The translations under genes and the position numbers were made by a program. The notes under the pieces were generated by a model. It was given only the letters and a program-made list of their open reading frames with translations, was not told the DNA's origin and did not search any database. Below are positions 1 to 9,007 of a DNA stretch of 64,000 nt, in pieces. This stretch comes from Marinobacterium zhoushanense. Lineage in GTDB: Bacteria; Pseudomonadota; Gammaproteobacteria; Pseudomonadales; Balneatricaceae. Positions within the stretch are counted from its first letter, which is position 1. Every line of letters starts with the position of its first letter. Where the stretch lies: positions 158,718-222,717 of the forward strand of contig NZ_BMIJ01000005.1 of NCBI RefSeq assembly GCF_014641945.1. Reading direction: 5' to 3'.

Positions 1-1
1 G

Positions 2-568
2 CGCAAGGCGCCCTCCGTCGCTTACGACACGCCCGACTTCGTCACCTCCGGCGTCGGTCTGTTCGACGAGGCGTTCATGATGTTCGGCCCGATCGACCGT
101 CATGACTACACCTTGGTCGGCAAGCAGGAGCTGTATATCCCGTACAACAACAACGGTGCCGCACTGGCGGATATCGACGAGTTGATGGGCGAGCACTACC
201 TCAATCCGGACAAGGTGCGCTGGGAGCTGCACCGGGTCTGGGTGGTGGACGGCAACCTGAAACAGGGGCAGCGCCATACCGTGCCCAAACGCCGCTACTA
301 CATCGACGAGGACAGCTGGCACATCGTGCTGTTCGACGGCTGGGATGCCAAGGGCGATCTGTGGCGCATGAACTACTCGCTGACCTACCTGGTACCGGAA
401 CTGCCGGCGCTGGTCACCAACGTGATGTGGGGTGGCTACGACCTGCAGACCGGCGCCTACTACTTCAATGCGGCGATGAACGGCGGTACTCCGCACTACG
501 AGATCAGCGAGCCGATCTCCGAGAACAACTGGAGTCCGGTCGAGCTGGCCAACCGTGGTGCTCGTTAA
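2..568 (+). CDS. DUF1329 family outer-membrane-associated protein (C-terminal part)
   Basis: The reading frame is open from base 2, so the gene starts outside the window and only its last 188 codons are present. The segment with FDEAFMMFGPIDRHDY, then KQELYIPYNNN and the late LPALVTNVMWGGYDLQTG stretch matches what I know of the DUF1329 family, periplasmic proteins distantly related to the LolA/LolB lipoprotein-carrier fold. They are usually encoded beside a DUF1302 beta-barrel, a YCF48-like protein and an RND transporter. The last two partners follow directly here, which supports the call. The substrate is unknown; a hydrophobic compound moved across the envelope is the usual inference. There are 92 bases to the next gene, and these contain a hairpin. 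Confidence 0.8.
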   Translation, partial: RKAPSVAYDTPDFVTSGVGLFDEAFMMFGPIDRHDYTLVGKQELYIPYNNNGAALADIDELMGEHYLNPDKVRWELHRVWVVDGNLKQGQRHTVPKRRYYIDEDSWHIVLFDGWDAKGDLWRMNYSLTYLVPELPALVTNVMWGGYDLQTGAYYFNAAMNGGTPHYEISEPISENNWSPVELANRGAR

Positions 569-610
569 CAGCTGAGACAGTCCGATGAGACCGTCTGAAA
601 AGTCCCGTCC

Positions 611-638
611 CGTGGCGCCGGAGGTTTCCGGCGTCACG
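611..638 (+). other. Intercistronic hairpin
   Basis: A 12-bp stem (611-622 with 627-638, one G:T pair) closes a GGTT tetraloop between the DUF1329 gene and the YCF48-like gene. No T-run follows, so it is not a classic terminator. It could stabilise the upstream mRNA end or lower expression of the downstream genes; that role is inference. Confidence 0.45.
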
Positions 639-660
639 CGGCACGGAGGGAGAGTGAGTT

Positions 661-1758
661 ATGACCGGATTTGGCACTTCATCAGTATTAACCACTTCAG
701 TATTAACCAGAGTATTGCCGGTGTGTGCGGCATTGCTGTTGGGCGCGCCGATCTGGAGCGCCACGGCCCTGGCCGCCACCGGCTACAGTGGTTTGGACAA
801 GCCGGCACAGATCTCGCCGCTGGCGTTGCACAAGTCGATGCTGGCGGTCGCGCGCGCCAGCGAGCGTCTGGTGGCGGTCGGCGAAGAGGGCACGGTGCTG
901 CTGTCGGACGACAACGGCGTCTCCTGGCGTCAGGCCCAACAGGTGCCGACCTCGGCGGCGCTGACCGCGGTGCAGTTCGTCGATGCCGACAAGGGCTGGG
1001 CCGTTGGCCATCTGGGTGTGGTATTGACCACCGACGACGGCGGCCAGAGCTGGCGCAAGCAGCTGGACGGTATTCAGGCGGCACAGCTCGCGCTGGAGCA
1101 CGCCAGGGCACGGGGCGACGAATCGGCGTTGAGTTCAGCGCAGTATCTGGTCGACGACGGCCCCGACAAGCCGTTCCTGAACCTGTTTTTCCTTAACGAG
1201 CGCACCGGCTTCGTGTTCGGTGCCTATAACCTGATCTTCCGTACCGACGACGGCGGCGACAGCTGGACACCCTGGCTGGATCGCGTGGAAAACCCGATGG
1301 GGATGCATTTGTACGGCATGGCCCAGTCCGACGGCGTGCTGATGCTGGCGGGTGAGCAGGGCAGTCTGGTGCGTTCCAGCGACGGCGGACAACACTTCGA
1401 CGCGATCGACTCCCCCTACGAGGGCAGCTACTTCGGCATTATCGCCGAAGCGGATGGCGCATTCGTCGCCTACGGTCTGCGCGGCAACGCCTTCCGCAGC
1501 GAGGATGGCGGCGAGAGCTGGGTTGCATTGGATACCGGACAGGGCGAAACGCTGACCGCGGCGACCAACCTTTCCGACGGCCGCCTGCTGCTGACCAGCC
1601 AGGCCGGTGGCGTGCTGGTCGATCGCGACGGACAGCCTTTCACACGACTGCCCGATCTGCCGCCACTGCCGCTGTCCGGCGTGGTGCAGGCCGCCGATGG
1701 CGCGCCGGTGGTCACCAGTCTTGCCGGGGTTCACCGTTTCGACGCGGTAGAGGAGTAG
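661..1758 (+). CDS. YCF48-like periplasmic beta-propeller protein
   Basis: This is a 365-residue protein with an N-terminal hydrophobic signal peptide ending near ATALAA (about residue 39). The mature part carries repeated Asp-box motifs of the type S/T-x-D-x-G-x-x-W, seen as SDDNGVSW, TTDDGGQSW, RTDDGGDSW and SEDGGESW, as in YCF48/HCF136 and sialidase-type propellers. The start is supported by the GGAGGGAGAG ribosome site just before ATG 661. Such propellers are commonly encoded between DUF1329 and MMPL genes and are thought to help assemble the envelope transporter, although no biochemical role is established. The next gene starts 4 bases after the stop, so the two are probably translated from one message. 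Confidence 0.85.
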   Translation: MTGFGTSSVLTTSVLTRVLPVCAALLLGAPIWSATALAATGYSGLDKPAQISPLALHKSMLAVARASERLVAVGEEGTVLLSDDNGVSWRQAQQVPTSAALTAVQFVDADKGWAVGHLGVVLTTDDGGQSWRKQLDGIQAAQLALEHARARGDESALSSAQYLVDDGPDKPFLNLFFLNERTGFVFGAYNLIFRTDDGGDSWTPWLDRVENPMGMHLYGMAQSDGVLMLAGEQGSLVRSSDGGQHFDAIDSPYEGSYFGIIAEADGAFVAYGLRGNAFRSEDGGESWVALDTGQGETLTAATNLSDGRLLLTSQAGGVLVDRDGQPFTRLPDLPPLPLSGVVQAADGAPVVTSLAGVHRFDAVEE

Positions 1759-1762
1759 AGTC

Positions 1763-4246
1763 TTGAGTACCGACAATAAAAACCGCTCCGGAGCCGGCGC
1801 AAGCCATCTGGAGGATTTCGATCTGCATTCGGGGTCGCCGTTGGAGCGGCTAATATTCAACCGCCGTGCACTGGTTCTGATCCTCTGTCTGATCGCCAGT
1901 CTGGTGCTGGCCTGGCAGGCTTCGAGCCTGCGTCTGAACGCCAGCTTCGAAAAGATGATCCCGACCGGTCACCCCTATATCGCCAACTTTCTGGACAACC
2001 GCGCCGAGCTGTCCGGGCTGGGCAACTCGATGCGGATCGCGGTGGCGGTGAAGCAGGGCACGATCTTCAGCGACGACTACCTGCGTACGCTGGCCGGTAT
2101 CAACGACGAGGTCTACCTGCTGCCGGGCGTCGATCGTCCCTACATGAAATCGCTGTGGACCCCGGCCACGCGCTGGATTGCGGTGACCGAAGAGGGGCTG
2201 GAAGGTGATACTGTCATTCCCGGTGACTATGACGGTTCCGAACGTAGCCTGGAGCAGGTGCGCCTGAACGTGCAGCGCTCCGGCGAGATCGGCCAGTTGG
2301 TATCGCCCAACTTCCAGTCCAGCGTGATCTACTTACCGCTTCTGGATACCAACCCGCAGACCGGCGAGCCGCTGGACTACGGCGCGCTGTCGCGGCAGAT
2401 CGAACAGATCCGCAGCAAGTATCAGGGCGGCAACATCGAGATCCATATCACCGGTTTCGCCAAGATCGTCGGCGATCTGATCGAGGGGCTGCAGCAAGTG
2501 CTTGGCTTCTTCGCCATCGCCGTCGCCGTGGCGACCGCCGTGCTCTACGGTTACACCCACTGCCTGCGCAGCGCACTGCTGGTGATGGGCTGTTCGCTGG
2601 TCGGCGTGCTCTGGCAACTGGGACTGCTGGCGCTGCTCGGCTTCGAGCTGGATCCCTACTCGATCCTGGTGCCCTTCCTGGTGTTCGCCATCGGCATCAG
2701 TCACGGCGCGCAGAAGATGAACGGCATCATGCGCGATATCGGTAGCGGGCTGCACCGCTATGTCGCTGCGCGCCACACCTTCCGTCGTCTGTTCCGTACC
2801 GGCATGGCGGCGCTGATTACCGATGCCGTCGGCTTTGCCGTACTGCTGGTGATCGATATCGGCGTGATCCGCGAACTGGCCATCGCTGCCAGCCTCGGTG
2901 TCATGGTGCTGATCCTGACCAACCTGGTGCTGCTGCCGGTGCTGCTCTCCTTTATCGGCGTGACACCGCGCGCCGCGGCCCGTGCCGTGCGTAGCGAACC
3001 CGTCGGTGACGAAGAGGTCGAGCAGGGCCGGATCTGGCGCTTCTTCGCACGCTTTACCCAGCGCCGTTGGGCCTTGGGCGCACTGGGTGTTGCCGCGTTG
3101 ATGGCGCTGTCCGCCGGGTTCGTCAGCCGTGATCTGCAGATCGGCGATCTGGATGCCGGTGCACCGGAACTGCGCGCCGACTCGCGCTACAACCGGGACA
3201 ACGCCTTTATGGTGGCGAACTATGCCGCCAGCTCCGATATCTTCGTGGTGATGGTGCAAACACCGGTGGACGGCTGTACCCGTTACAGCGTGCTGTCCAA
3301 GGTGCGTGCGCTGACCTCCGAGCTGGAGCGGTTGCCCGGTGTAGAGTCGACCAACTCCATGGCACGGCTGTCGCGTTTTGCCATGGTGGGCTACAACGAG
3401 GGCAACTTCAAATGGCTGGAGCTGATCCCGAACGATGCCGCCCTCGGTGCGGTACAGACCCGCGCCCCGCGTGAACTGTTCAATCAGGAGTGCAGCCTGC
3501 TCTCGGTGTACGCCTATCTGAAGGACCACAAGGCGGCCACGCTGGAGAGCGTCGTGGCCACCGTCGAAGCCTTTGCCGCCGAACACAACGACGACGAGAC
3601 TCACTTCATGTTGGCGGCCGGCAACTCCGGCATCGAGGCGGCGACCAATATCGTCGTCGAGCAGTCGATGGATCGGATGATGTATCTGGTCTACGGCGCC
3701 GTGATCCTGCTGTGCTGGATCACCTTCCGCACCTGGCGTGGCGTTGTGGCGGCGGTGCTGCCGCTGATGCTGACCTCGGTGATCGGTCAGGCGCTGATGG
3801 TTGAACTCGGCATCGGCATCAAAGTCGCGATTCTGCCGGTGATCGCACTGGGGGTCGGTATCGGCGTCGACTACGCACTCTATGTGCTGTCGGTACTGCT
3901 GATCGGCCTGCGCGATGGCCAGTCGCTGGGCGATGCCTATCGTTCAGCGCTGCGCCAGACCGGCCGTATCGTGATGCTGACCGGTGCGACCCTGGCGGTG
4001 GCCGTGGCCACCTGGGTGTTCTCGCCGATCCGCTTCCAGGCCGATATGGGAATCCTGCTGGCGTTCATGTTCCTGTTCAATATGCTCGGTGCGTTGATAC
4101 TGCTGCCGGCGCTGGCGCACCTGCTGTTCCGGCCCGAGCAGGTTGAACGCTCTGGCTCAGAGCGAGAACAGACTATTGAGCAAAACGAAAGCCGCGTAGC
4201 CAAGGCGCAGTCCGACGCCTCCGCCTATGCGCTGACCGGAGATTGA
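1763..4246 (+). CDS. RND-superfamily transporter (MMPL type)
   Basis: This 827-residue inner-membrane protein has the duplicated RND plan. TM1 is near residues 32-52, followed by a large periplasmic loop (to about 235), five or six helices (about 240-405), a second single helix near 440, a second large loop, and a closing helix bundle (about 635-800). The helix containing GIGVDYAL lies in the second bundle, and GISHGAQKMNG is its counterpart in the first; acidic or polar residues there fit proton coupling. TTG at 1763 is the chosen start because GAGGAG lies 7 bases upstream. It is the likely energy-coupled pump of the DUF1329/YCF48 set. Lipid or other hydrophobic substrates are the usual guess for the family; direction and substrate cannot be read from the sequence. 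Confidence 0.88.
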   Translation: MSTDNKNRSGAGASHLEDFDLHSGSPLERLIFNRRALVLILCLIASLVLAWQASSLRLNASFEKMIPTGHPYIANFLDNRAELSGLGNSMRIAVAVKQGTIFSDDYLRTLAGINDEVYLLPGVDRPYMKSLWTPATRWIAVTEEGLEGDTVIPGDYDGSERSLEQVRLNVQRSGEIGQLVSPNFQSSVIYLPLLDTNPQTGEPLDYGALSRQIEQIRSKYQGGNIEIHITGFAKIVGDLIEGLQQVLGFFAIAVAVATAVLYGYTHCLRSALLVMGCSLVGVLWQLGLLALLGFELDPYSILVPFLVFAIGISHGAQKMNGIMRDIGSGLHRYVAARHTFRRLFRTGMAALITDAVGFAVLLVIDIGVIRELAIAASLGVMVLILTNLVLLPVLLSFIGVTPRAAARAVRSEPVGDEEVEQGRIWRFFARFTQRRWALGALGVAALMALSAGFVSRDLQIGDLDAGAPELRADSRYNRDNAFMVANYAASSDIFVVMVQTPVDGCTRYSVLSKVRALTSELERLPGVESTNSMARLSRFAMVGYNEGNFKWLELIPNDAALGAVQTRAPRELFNQECSLLSVYAYLKDHKAATLESVVATVEAFAAEHNDDETHFMLAAGNSGIEAATNIVVEQSMDRMMYLVYGAVILLCWITFRTWRGVVAAVLPLMLTSVIGQALMVELGIGIKVAILPVIALGVGIGVDYALYVLSVLLIGLRDGQSLGDAYRSALRQTGRIVMLTGATLAVAVATWVFSPIRFQADMGILLAFMFLFNMLGALILLPALAHLLFRPEQVERSGSEREQTIEQNESRVAKAQSDASAYALTGD

Positions 4247-4250
4247 TGCC

Positions 4251-5183
4251 ATGTTAGATCCACAGATCCGGGCCCTGCTTGAGCAGGCCCGAGAGGCCGG
4301 GGCGCCCGACTTTGCCGACCTGCCGCCGGCGGTGGCCCGCGAGATGTACAGCCAGATCCTGGCCGCTACCGACCTGCCGGTGCCCGCCGAGGTGGCGCTC
4401 AGCGAGCGCACGATGGCTGGGCCGGGCGGCGAGCTGATATTGCGCTGCTACCGCCCTGCGAAGGCCGAGGTGCGGGGGGCAGTGCTCTACCTGCACGGCG
4501 GCGGTTTCGTTGTCGGTACGCCAAGCGATTATGACGGCGTCGCCGGCACCATCGCGGCACTGAGCGGCTGTCTGGTGGTGCAGGTCGACTACCGCCTGGC
4601 CCCGGAGCACCCCTTCCCGGCGGCGGTGGAGGACAGCTACGCCGCCTTGGTCTGGCTGCGCGAACAGGCAACTGAGTTGGGGATAGATCCGGCCCGTATC
4701 GCCATCGCCGGCGACAGCGCCGGCGCCAACCTCAGTGCCGTATGCGCGCTGCTGGCGCGCGACCGTGGCGGCCCTGCTTTGGCGTTGCAGTGCCTGATCT
4801 ACCCGGCGACCGCCAACGGTCAGGTGCAGTATGACTCCTACCGCCGTTTCGGTGCGGGCTATACCCTGACCAGCCGCGCCATGAGCTACTTCATGGGACA
4901 TTACCTGACCGGCAGCGACGCACCGGCGGATATGCGCATGGCGCCGCTGAGTGCGCCCGATCTCTCCGGGCTGCCGCCGGCACTGGTACAGGTGGCGGGG
5001 TACGACCCGTTGCGCGACGAGGGGATCGCCTATGCCGAAGCGATGGCTGCGGCCGGTACCTCGGTCACGCTGGTGGAGTACGCAAGCCTGGCGCACGGTT
5101 ATATCAGTATGGCCGGGATCAGTGCAGGGGCGCGGCTGGCGCTGGAGCAGGTAGCGACGGCGTTACTTCGGGCAGTGGCCTGA
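4251..5183 (+). CDS. Alpha/beta hydrolase, HSL-family (type IV) esterase
   Basis: The 310-residue protein shows the oxyanion motif HGGG at residue 82 and the nucleophile elbow GDSAG with Ser156. A later DPLRDEG aspartate and an LAHGY histidine complete a catalytic triad. These are hallmarks of hormone-sensitive-lipase-type carboxylesterases that cleave small acyl esters in the cytoplasm. ATG 4251 lies 4 bases after the transporter stop, so the gene belongs to the same transcription unit. In this setting it could hydrolyse an imported ester before oxidation by the following alcohol dehydrogenase; that pairing is inferred from order only. Confidence 0.9.
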   Translation: MLDPQIRALLEQAREAGAPDFADLPPAVAREMYSQILAATDLPVPAEVALSERTMAGPGGELILRCYRPAKAEVRGAVLYLHGGGFVVGTPSDYDGVAGTIAALSGCLVVQVDYRLAPEHPFPAAVEDSYAALVWLREQATELGIDPARIAIAGDSAGANLSAVCALLARDRGGPALALQCLIYPATANGQVQYDSYRRFGAGYTLTSRAMSYFMGHYLTGSDAPADMRMAPLSAPDLSGLPPALVQVAGYDPLRDEGIAYAEAMAAAGTSVTLVEYASLAHGYISMAGISAGARLALEQVATALLRAVA

Positions 5184-5266
5184 CTAGGATTTGGTAATCG
5201 CTTTACGATCGTCGGCGGAGCGAATCCGGCCCCGCCGACGACAAACAATAATAAAGGAGTCTTGCC

Positions 5267-6376
5267 ATGAAAATTCGTGCTGCCGTGGCCCGTGAAACTC
5301 ACGGGCCGCTGAGTCTGGAATCCCTGGAGATCGACGATCCACGCGCCGACGAGATCCTGGTACGCGTCGTCGCCACCGGCGTCTGCCATACCGATATCGT
5401 GGTGCGCGACGGCATGCTGCCGACGCCGCTGCCGGTGGTGCTCGGCCACGAGGGCGCGGGTGTGGTTGAGCGGGTCGGCTCCGCCGTGACCAAGGTGGTG
5501 CCGGGTGACCACGTGGTGATGACCTTCGCCTCCTGTGGCGGATGCCCAAGCTGTCAGGATCATGCACCGAGCTACTGCCACGCGTTCTTCCCGAAAAACT
5601 TCTTTGCGGTTCGCGGCGATGGTTCCACGGCGCTGTCCAGCGGCGATGAAGTTATCCACAGCCACTTCTTCGGCCAGTCCTCCTTCGCTACCCACGCCAT
5701 CTGCGATCAGCGCAATATCGTCAAGGTGCCGCAGGATGCACCGCTCGAACTGCTCGGCCCGCTGGCCTGCGGCGTACAGACCGGCGCCGGTGCGGTACTC
5801 AATGCATTGCGGGTCGGTGCCGGCAGCAGCTTCGCCGTGTTCGGCACCGGCTCGGTGGGGCTGTCGGCGGTGATGGCGGCGCGGGTCTGCGGCGCCACGA
5901 CCATCGTCGCGGTGGACATGAACAACGAACGACTGGCGTTCGCCAAGGAACTGGGCGCTACCCATACCCTGAACCCGACCAACGGCGACGTGACCGAGGC
6001 GATCATGGCGATCACCGGCCACGGCCTCGATTACGCGCTCGATACCACGGGGCTGAGTCAGGTGATCAAGGGCGCGGTACTGAGTCTGGCGCCGCGCGGC
6101 AGCTGCGGCATCCTCGGCGCCTCGGCGCCGGGCAGCGAGATCGTACTCGACGAAGTGCATTTCATGAGCGGCGGCCGCCGCCTGATCGGCATCGTCGAAG
6201 GGGAAGCCAACCCGGACACCTTTATCCCGATGCTGATCCGCCTGTACCAGCAGGGACTGTTCCCGTTCGACAAGCTGGTGAAGTTCTACCCGCTGGAGCA
6301 GATCAACCAGGCGATCGCCGATTCGGAGTCGGGCATCACTATCAAACCGATCGTTCGCATGGAAGGCGGCAGTTAA
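5267..6376 (+). CDS. Zinc-dependent alcohol dehydrogenase, aryl-alcohol dehydrogenase type
   Basis: This 369-residue medium-chain dehydrogenase has the catalytic-zinc motif GVCHTD and GHEGAGVVERVG. It has a four-cysteine structural-zinc lobe (CGGCPSCQDHAPSYC) and a Rossmann GTGSVG loop followed by an acidic residue, which fits NAD preference. Its length and the sequence after the fourth cysteine resemble benzyl/aryl-alcohol dehydrogenases (XylB type) rather than short-chain alcohol enzymes. A good AAAGGAG ribosome site precedes ATG 5267, and the gene ends at a strong terminator. It is probably the oxidative step of the small cluster that begins before the window; the substrate is unknown. Confidence 0.87.
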   Translation: MKIRAAVARETHGPLSLESLEIDDPRADEILVRVVATGVCHTDIVVRDGMLPTPLPVVLGHEGAGVVERVGSAVTKVVPGDHVVMTFASCGGCPSCQDHAPSYCHAFFPKNFFAVRGDGSTALSSGDEVIHSHFFGQSSFATHAICDQRNIVKVPQDAPLELLGPLACGVQTGAGAVLNALRVGAGSSFAVFGTGSVGLSAVMAARVCGATTIVAVDMNNERLAFAKELGATHTLNPTNGDVTEAIMAITGHGLDYALDTTGLSQVIKGAVLSLAPRGSCGILGASAPGSEIVLDEVHFMSGGRRLIGIVEGEANPDTFIPMLIRLYQQGLFPFDKLVKFYPLEQINQAIADSESGITIKPIVRMEGGS

Positions 6377-6430
6377 AGCACCTCTGTCGTTTTCCGGCCT
6401 CGTCTGCGTCTCTCAAGGCGCAGTTTTATA

Positions 6431-6478
6431 CGTCATCAGCGCCTTGCTATTACCCCCTGCGTTGATGGCGTTTTTTTT
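6431..6478 (+). terminator. Rho-independent terminator of the alcohol dehydrogenase unit
   Basis: CGTCATCAGCG at 6431 pairs, with G:T wobbles, to CGTTGATGGCG ending at 6470, and eight T follow (6471-6478). It closes the first + strand cluster. Confidence 0.8.
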
Positions 6479-6578
6479 ATGTACAGGATGTACGGTATCC
6501 CGCGGGCGCAAGGATGCGCAGGAGCGGGATATGGTGTTTCAGGATGTATGGTATCCCGCGGGCGCAGGATGCGCAGGT
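6479..6578. repeat. REP-like palindromic repeat, two units (second truncated)
   Basis: Unit 1 (about 6479-6534) reads from the end of the terminator T-run. It contains an outer stem TATCCCGC / GCGGGATA and an inner stem GCGCA / TGCGC around the loop AGGA. Unit 2 (6539-6578) repeats CAGGATGTA-GGTATCCCGCGGGCGCA but lacks the right outer arm. A variant copy follows the glyA terminator near 30604, and a 5' fragment follows the potF terminator at 44399. This stretch of the 294-base gap has no coding signal. Confidence 0.75.
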
Positions 6579-6582
6579 AACG

Positions 6583-6606
6583 AAAAAAGCGCCGTGGGGA
6601 CGGCGC
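6583..6606 (-). terminator. Rho-independent terminator of putP
   Basis: On the - strand the perfect 7-bp stem GCGCCGT / ACGGCGC with loop CCCC is followed by a run of six T (complement of 6583-6588). It lies 65 bases past the putP stop and would end the put transcript. Confidence 0.85.
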
Positions 6607-6670
6607 AAATCGGAGGGCATCGAATGGAGACCCACCCGGTTGCCAAACACGGGTGGGGTGTAGCAACGGG

Positions 6671-8161
6671 TTACAGCTTGCGCAGCATCTCGTTGTGTTG
6701 CTCGATCACGGCCGCTTCCGGCTCGTTGGTGGACAGGGTCACGACGACGATTGCAACGGTGGCGAAGATGATCCCCGGCACGATCTCGTACACGTCGAAC
6801 AGGCCGCCGGAAAGCTGTTTCCAGACCACCACGGTCAGTGCGCCGACCACGATACCGGCCAGGGCGCCGTTACGGTTCATGCGCGGCCAGTACAGGCTCA
6901 GCAGCAGGGCCGGACCGAAGGCGGCGCCGAAGCCTGCCCAGGCGTAGGAGACCAGTCCCAGTACGGTGGAGTCCGGATTGAACGCCAGCAGCAGGGCAAC
7001 GAAGGAGAGTGCCAGTACGGCGATACGGCCGACCATGACGATCTCCTTCTGGCTCGCATCGCGGCGGAACAGCTGCTTGTAAAAGTCCTCGGCCAGGGCC
7101 GAGGAGGAAACCAGCAGTTGGGAATCCGCGGTGCTCATGATCGCCGCCAGGATCGCGGCCAGCAGAATACCGGCGATGACCGGGTGGAACACGGCGTTTA
7201 CCAGCACCATGAAGATCTTCTCGCCATCGGCGATATCACCGGCCATATGGCCGTTGACGTAGACCAGACCGGCCAGGCCGACCAATACGGCGCCGGCCAT
7301 GGAGATCCCGCTCCAGGTCACGGCGATGCGGCGAGCGGTGGGGATATCCTCGTTGCTGCGTGCAGCCTTGAATCGGGCCAGGATGTGCGGCTGACCGAAG
7401 TAGCCCAGTCCCCAGGCCATCAGCGAGACAATAGCGATCAGGCTCAGTGATTCACCGGCATTGTCCCGGGTGATGGTCAGCAGTTCCGGGTTGATCTGCT
7501 CCAGAGAGTCGAACATGGCGCTCCAGCCGCCATCGACCTGCATCACCATGATCGGCACGATCAGCAGTGCCGCGGCCATCAGCAGGCCCTGCACCAGGTC
7601 GGTCCAGGACACCGCCAGGAAGCCGCCAAACAGGGTGTAGGAGACCACGCAGATGGTGCCGACGATGACGGCGGTGCTGTAGTCGAGGCCGAACACGGTC
7701 TCGAACAGCTTGCCACCGGCGACCAGGCCGGAGCTGGTATAGAACAGGAAGAACAGCAGGATGAAGAACGCCGAGATCACCTGCAGCGCGCGTGAATTAT
7801 CGCGGAAGCGGTTGGCGAAAAACTCGGGCAGGGTCAGTGAATCGTTGGCCACGATACTATAGGTACGCAGGCGTTTGGCGGTGATCAGCCAGTTGCCCCA
7901 GGTGCCCAGCAGCAGACCGCCCGCGAGCCAGAGCGATTCCAGACCGGAACCGTAAGCGTAGCCGGGCAGACCGAGCAGCAACCAGCCGCTCATATCGGAT
8001 GCGCCGGCCGAGAGTGCCGCGGGCCAGGGGCCCAGAGAGCGGCCACCGAGGAAGTAATCGGAGGAGCTGGCGGTACGCAAATAGGCGTAATAACCGATTG
8101 CCAGCATCAAGACCAGATAAACGGCAAAGGTGCCGTAGATTGCTAAGTTATTATCATTCAT
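6671..8161 (-). CDS. putP: Sodium/proline symporter
   Basis: The 496-residue protein is a sodium:solute symporter (SSS family) with about 13 transmembrane helices. The N-terminal MLAIGYYAYLRT...DYFLGGRSLGPW stretch, SAGASDMSGWLLLGLPG and the central AWGLGYFGQPHILARF are characteristic of PutP. It imports L-proline with Na+ across the inner membrane. It is the last gene of the put block, reading away from putA, and is followed by its own terminator. The gap to the preceding gene is 132 bases and holds an imperfect hairpin, so putP may also have its own promoter or a processed leader. The ribosome site before ATG 8161 is weak, but the N-terminus fits the family. Confidence 0.95.
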   Translation of the reverse strand: MNDNNLAIYGTFAVYLVLMLAIGYYAYLRTASSSDYFLGGRSLGPWPAALSAGASDMSGWLLLGLPGYAYGSGLESLWLAGGLLLGTWGNWLITAKRLRTYSIVANDSLTLPEFFANRFRDNSRALQVISAFFILLFFLFYTSSGLVAGGKLFETVFGLDYSTAVIVGTICVVSYTLFGGFLAVSWTDLVQGLLMAAALLIVPIMVMQVDGGWSAMFDSLEQINPELLTITRDNAGESLSLIAIVSLMAWGLGYFGQPHILARFKAARSNEDIPTARRIAVTWSGISMAGAVLVGLAGLVYVNGHMAGDIADGEKIFMVLVNAVFHPVIAGILLAAILAAIMSTADSQLLVSSSALAEDFYKQLFRRDASQKEIVMVGRIAVLALSFVALLLAFNPDSTVLGLVSYAWAGFGAAFGPALLLSLYWPRMNRNGALAGIVVGALTVVVWKQLSGGLFDVYEIVPGIIFATVAIVVVTLSTNEPEAAVIEQHNEMLRKL

Positions 8162-8236
8162 GAGCTCATGTCTCTATCACGTTGAGTTACTTGGAACCTG
8201 ATTCCAGCATCCGTCCGCACCGATCTCCGAACGCGG

Positions 8237-8264
8237 GTCGAGAGGGCTCGGCCTGAGCCTCGAC
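8237..8264 (-). other. Imperfect hairpin in the putP leader
   Basis: GTCGA-GAG-GGCTC and GAGCC-TCGAC form two 5-bp stem blocks with a 3-base bulge around a 5-base loop, between the PutA-domain gene and putP. No T-run is visible, so termination is unlikely. It could be an mRNA processing or stability element. Confidence 0.3.
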
Positions 8265-8293
8265 AGACGCTGTCTACAGGCATGGCGGCGGTT

Positions 8294-8992
8294 TCAGGCA
8301 GTGCTGCCCAGTTCCAGCAGGGTGGCGTTACCGCCCACAGCGGTGGTGTTGATGGTGCGCGTTTTCTCGGTAACGAAACGGTGCATGTGATCTGGCTGCA
8401 GCAGGGTCGAGCAGCCTTCGGCATCGGTCTCTGCGACCAGTTGCACCAGTAAGCCCTGACGCTCGGCCAGCTGGCGCTGAAACAGGATCTGCTCCTCGGC
8501 ACGACAGACCGGTGCTACCAGCGCCAGTTTAGGCAGTGCCAGCAGCGCTTCGAGCGGTTCGCTTTCGACGAAGGTCAGCACGCCGCGGGGTACGCCGATC
8601 TGGTGCAGCAGCATGACCAGGCGGTTGCACCAGGCGGCTTCCACCTGGCCACTGAGGATCACCGGATTGCCGCAGGCCAGGGCGCTGAACACCTGGCCAG
8701 CCAGGGCTACCGGGCTGGCACCCGAGGTGCCGAACACCAGTACGTCGCCGCGACCGCTCAGGTACAGCTCGTTGCTCTCGCCGGTGGGGCCGGGCAGCGG
8801 CTGCACCCTGCCCATATGCTGGGCACGGTCCAGCAGCAGCGGGATCAACCGCAACTGTTCCTCATGGTCACCGGCCAGCGGCAGTTGCTCCAGCGCAGCG
8901 TGCAGCAGCTTGCAGCGATAGGTGAAGCCACGGCGATTCCAGTTCTCGAATACGGCGGCATGGTCGGCGCCGAAAAGTGCGTGATCGGTCAT
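8294..8992 (-). CDS. Stand-alone PutA C-terminal domain-like protein (ALDH-superfamily fold)
   Basis: This 232-residue protein resembles the domain that ends the longer (type B/C) PutA proteins rather than a complete aldehyde dehydrogenase. It shows a Rossmann-like DVLVFGTSGASPVALAGQ region and the terminal EKTRTINTTAVGGNATLLELG, close to the conserved C-terminal motif that in long PutA proteins lids the channel between the two active sites. The catalytic Cys and Glu of an aldehyde dehydrogenase are absent. The gene starts 15 bases after the putA stop behind a clean GGAGG site, so it is a separate cistron and not a recent frameshift. The inferred role is to act in trans on PutA. Confidence 0.75.
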   Translation of the reverse strand: MTDHALFGADHAAVFENWNRRGFTYRCKLLHAALEQLPLAGDHEEQLRLIPLLLDRAQHMGRVQPLPGPTGESNELYLSGRGDVLVFGTSGASPVALAGQVFSALACGNPVILSGQVEAAWCNRLVMLLHQIGVPRGVLTFVESEPLEALLALPKLALVAPVCRAEEQILFQRQLAERQGLLVQLVAETDAEGCSTLLQPDHMHRFVTEKTRTINTTAVGGNATLLELGSTA

Positions 8993-9007
8993 CGGTTGCT
9001 CCTCCAG

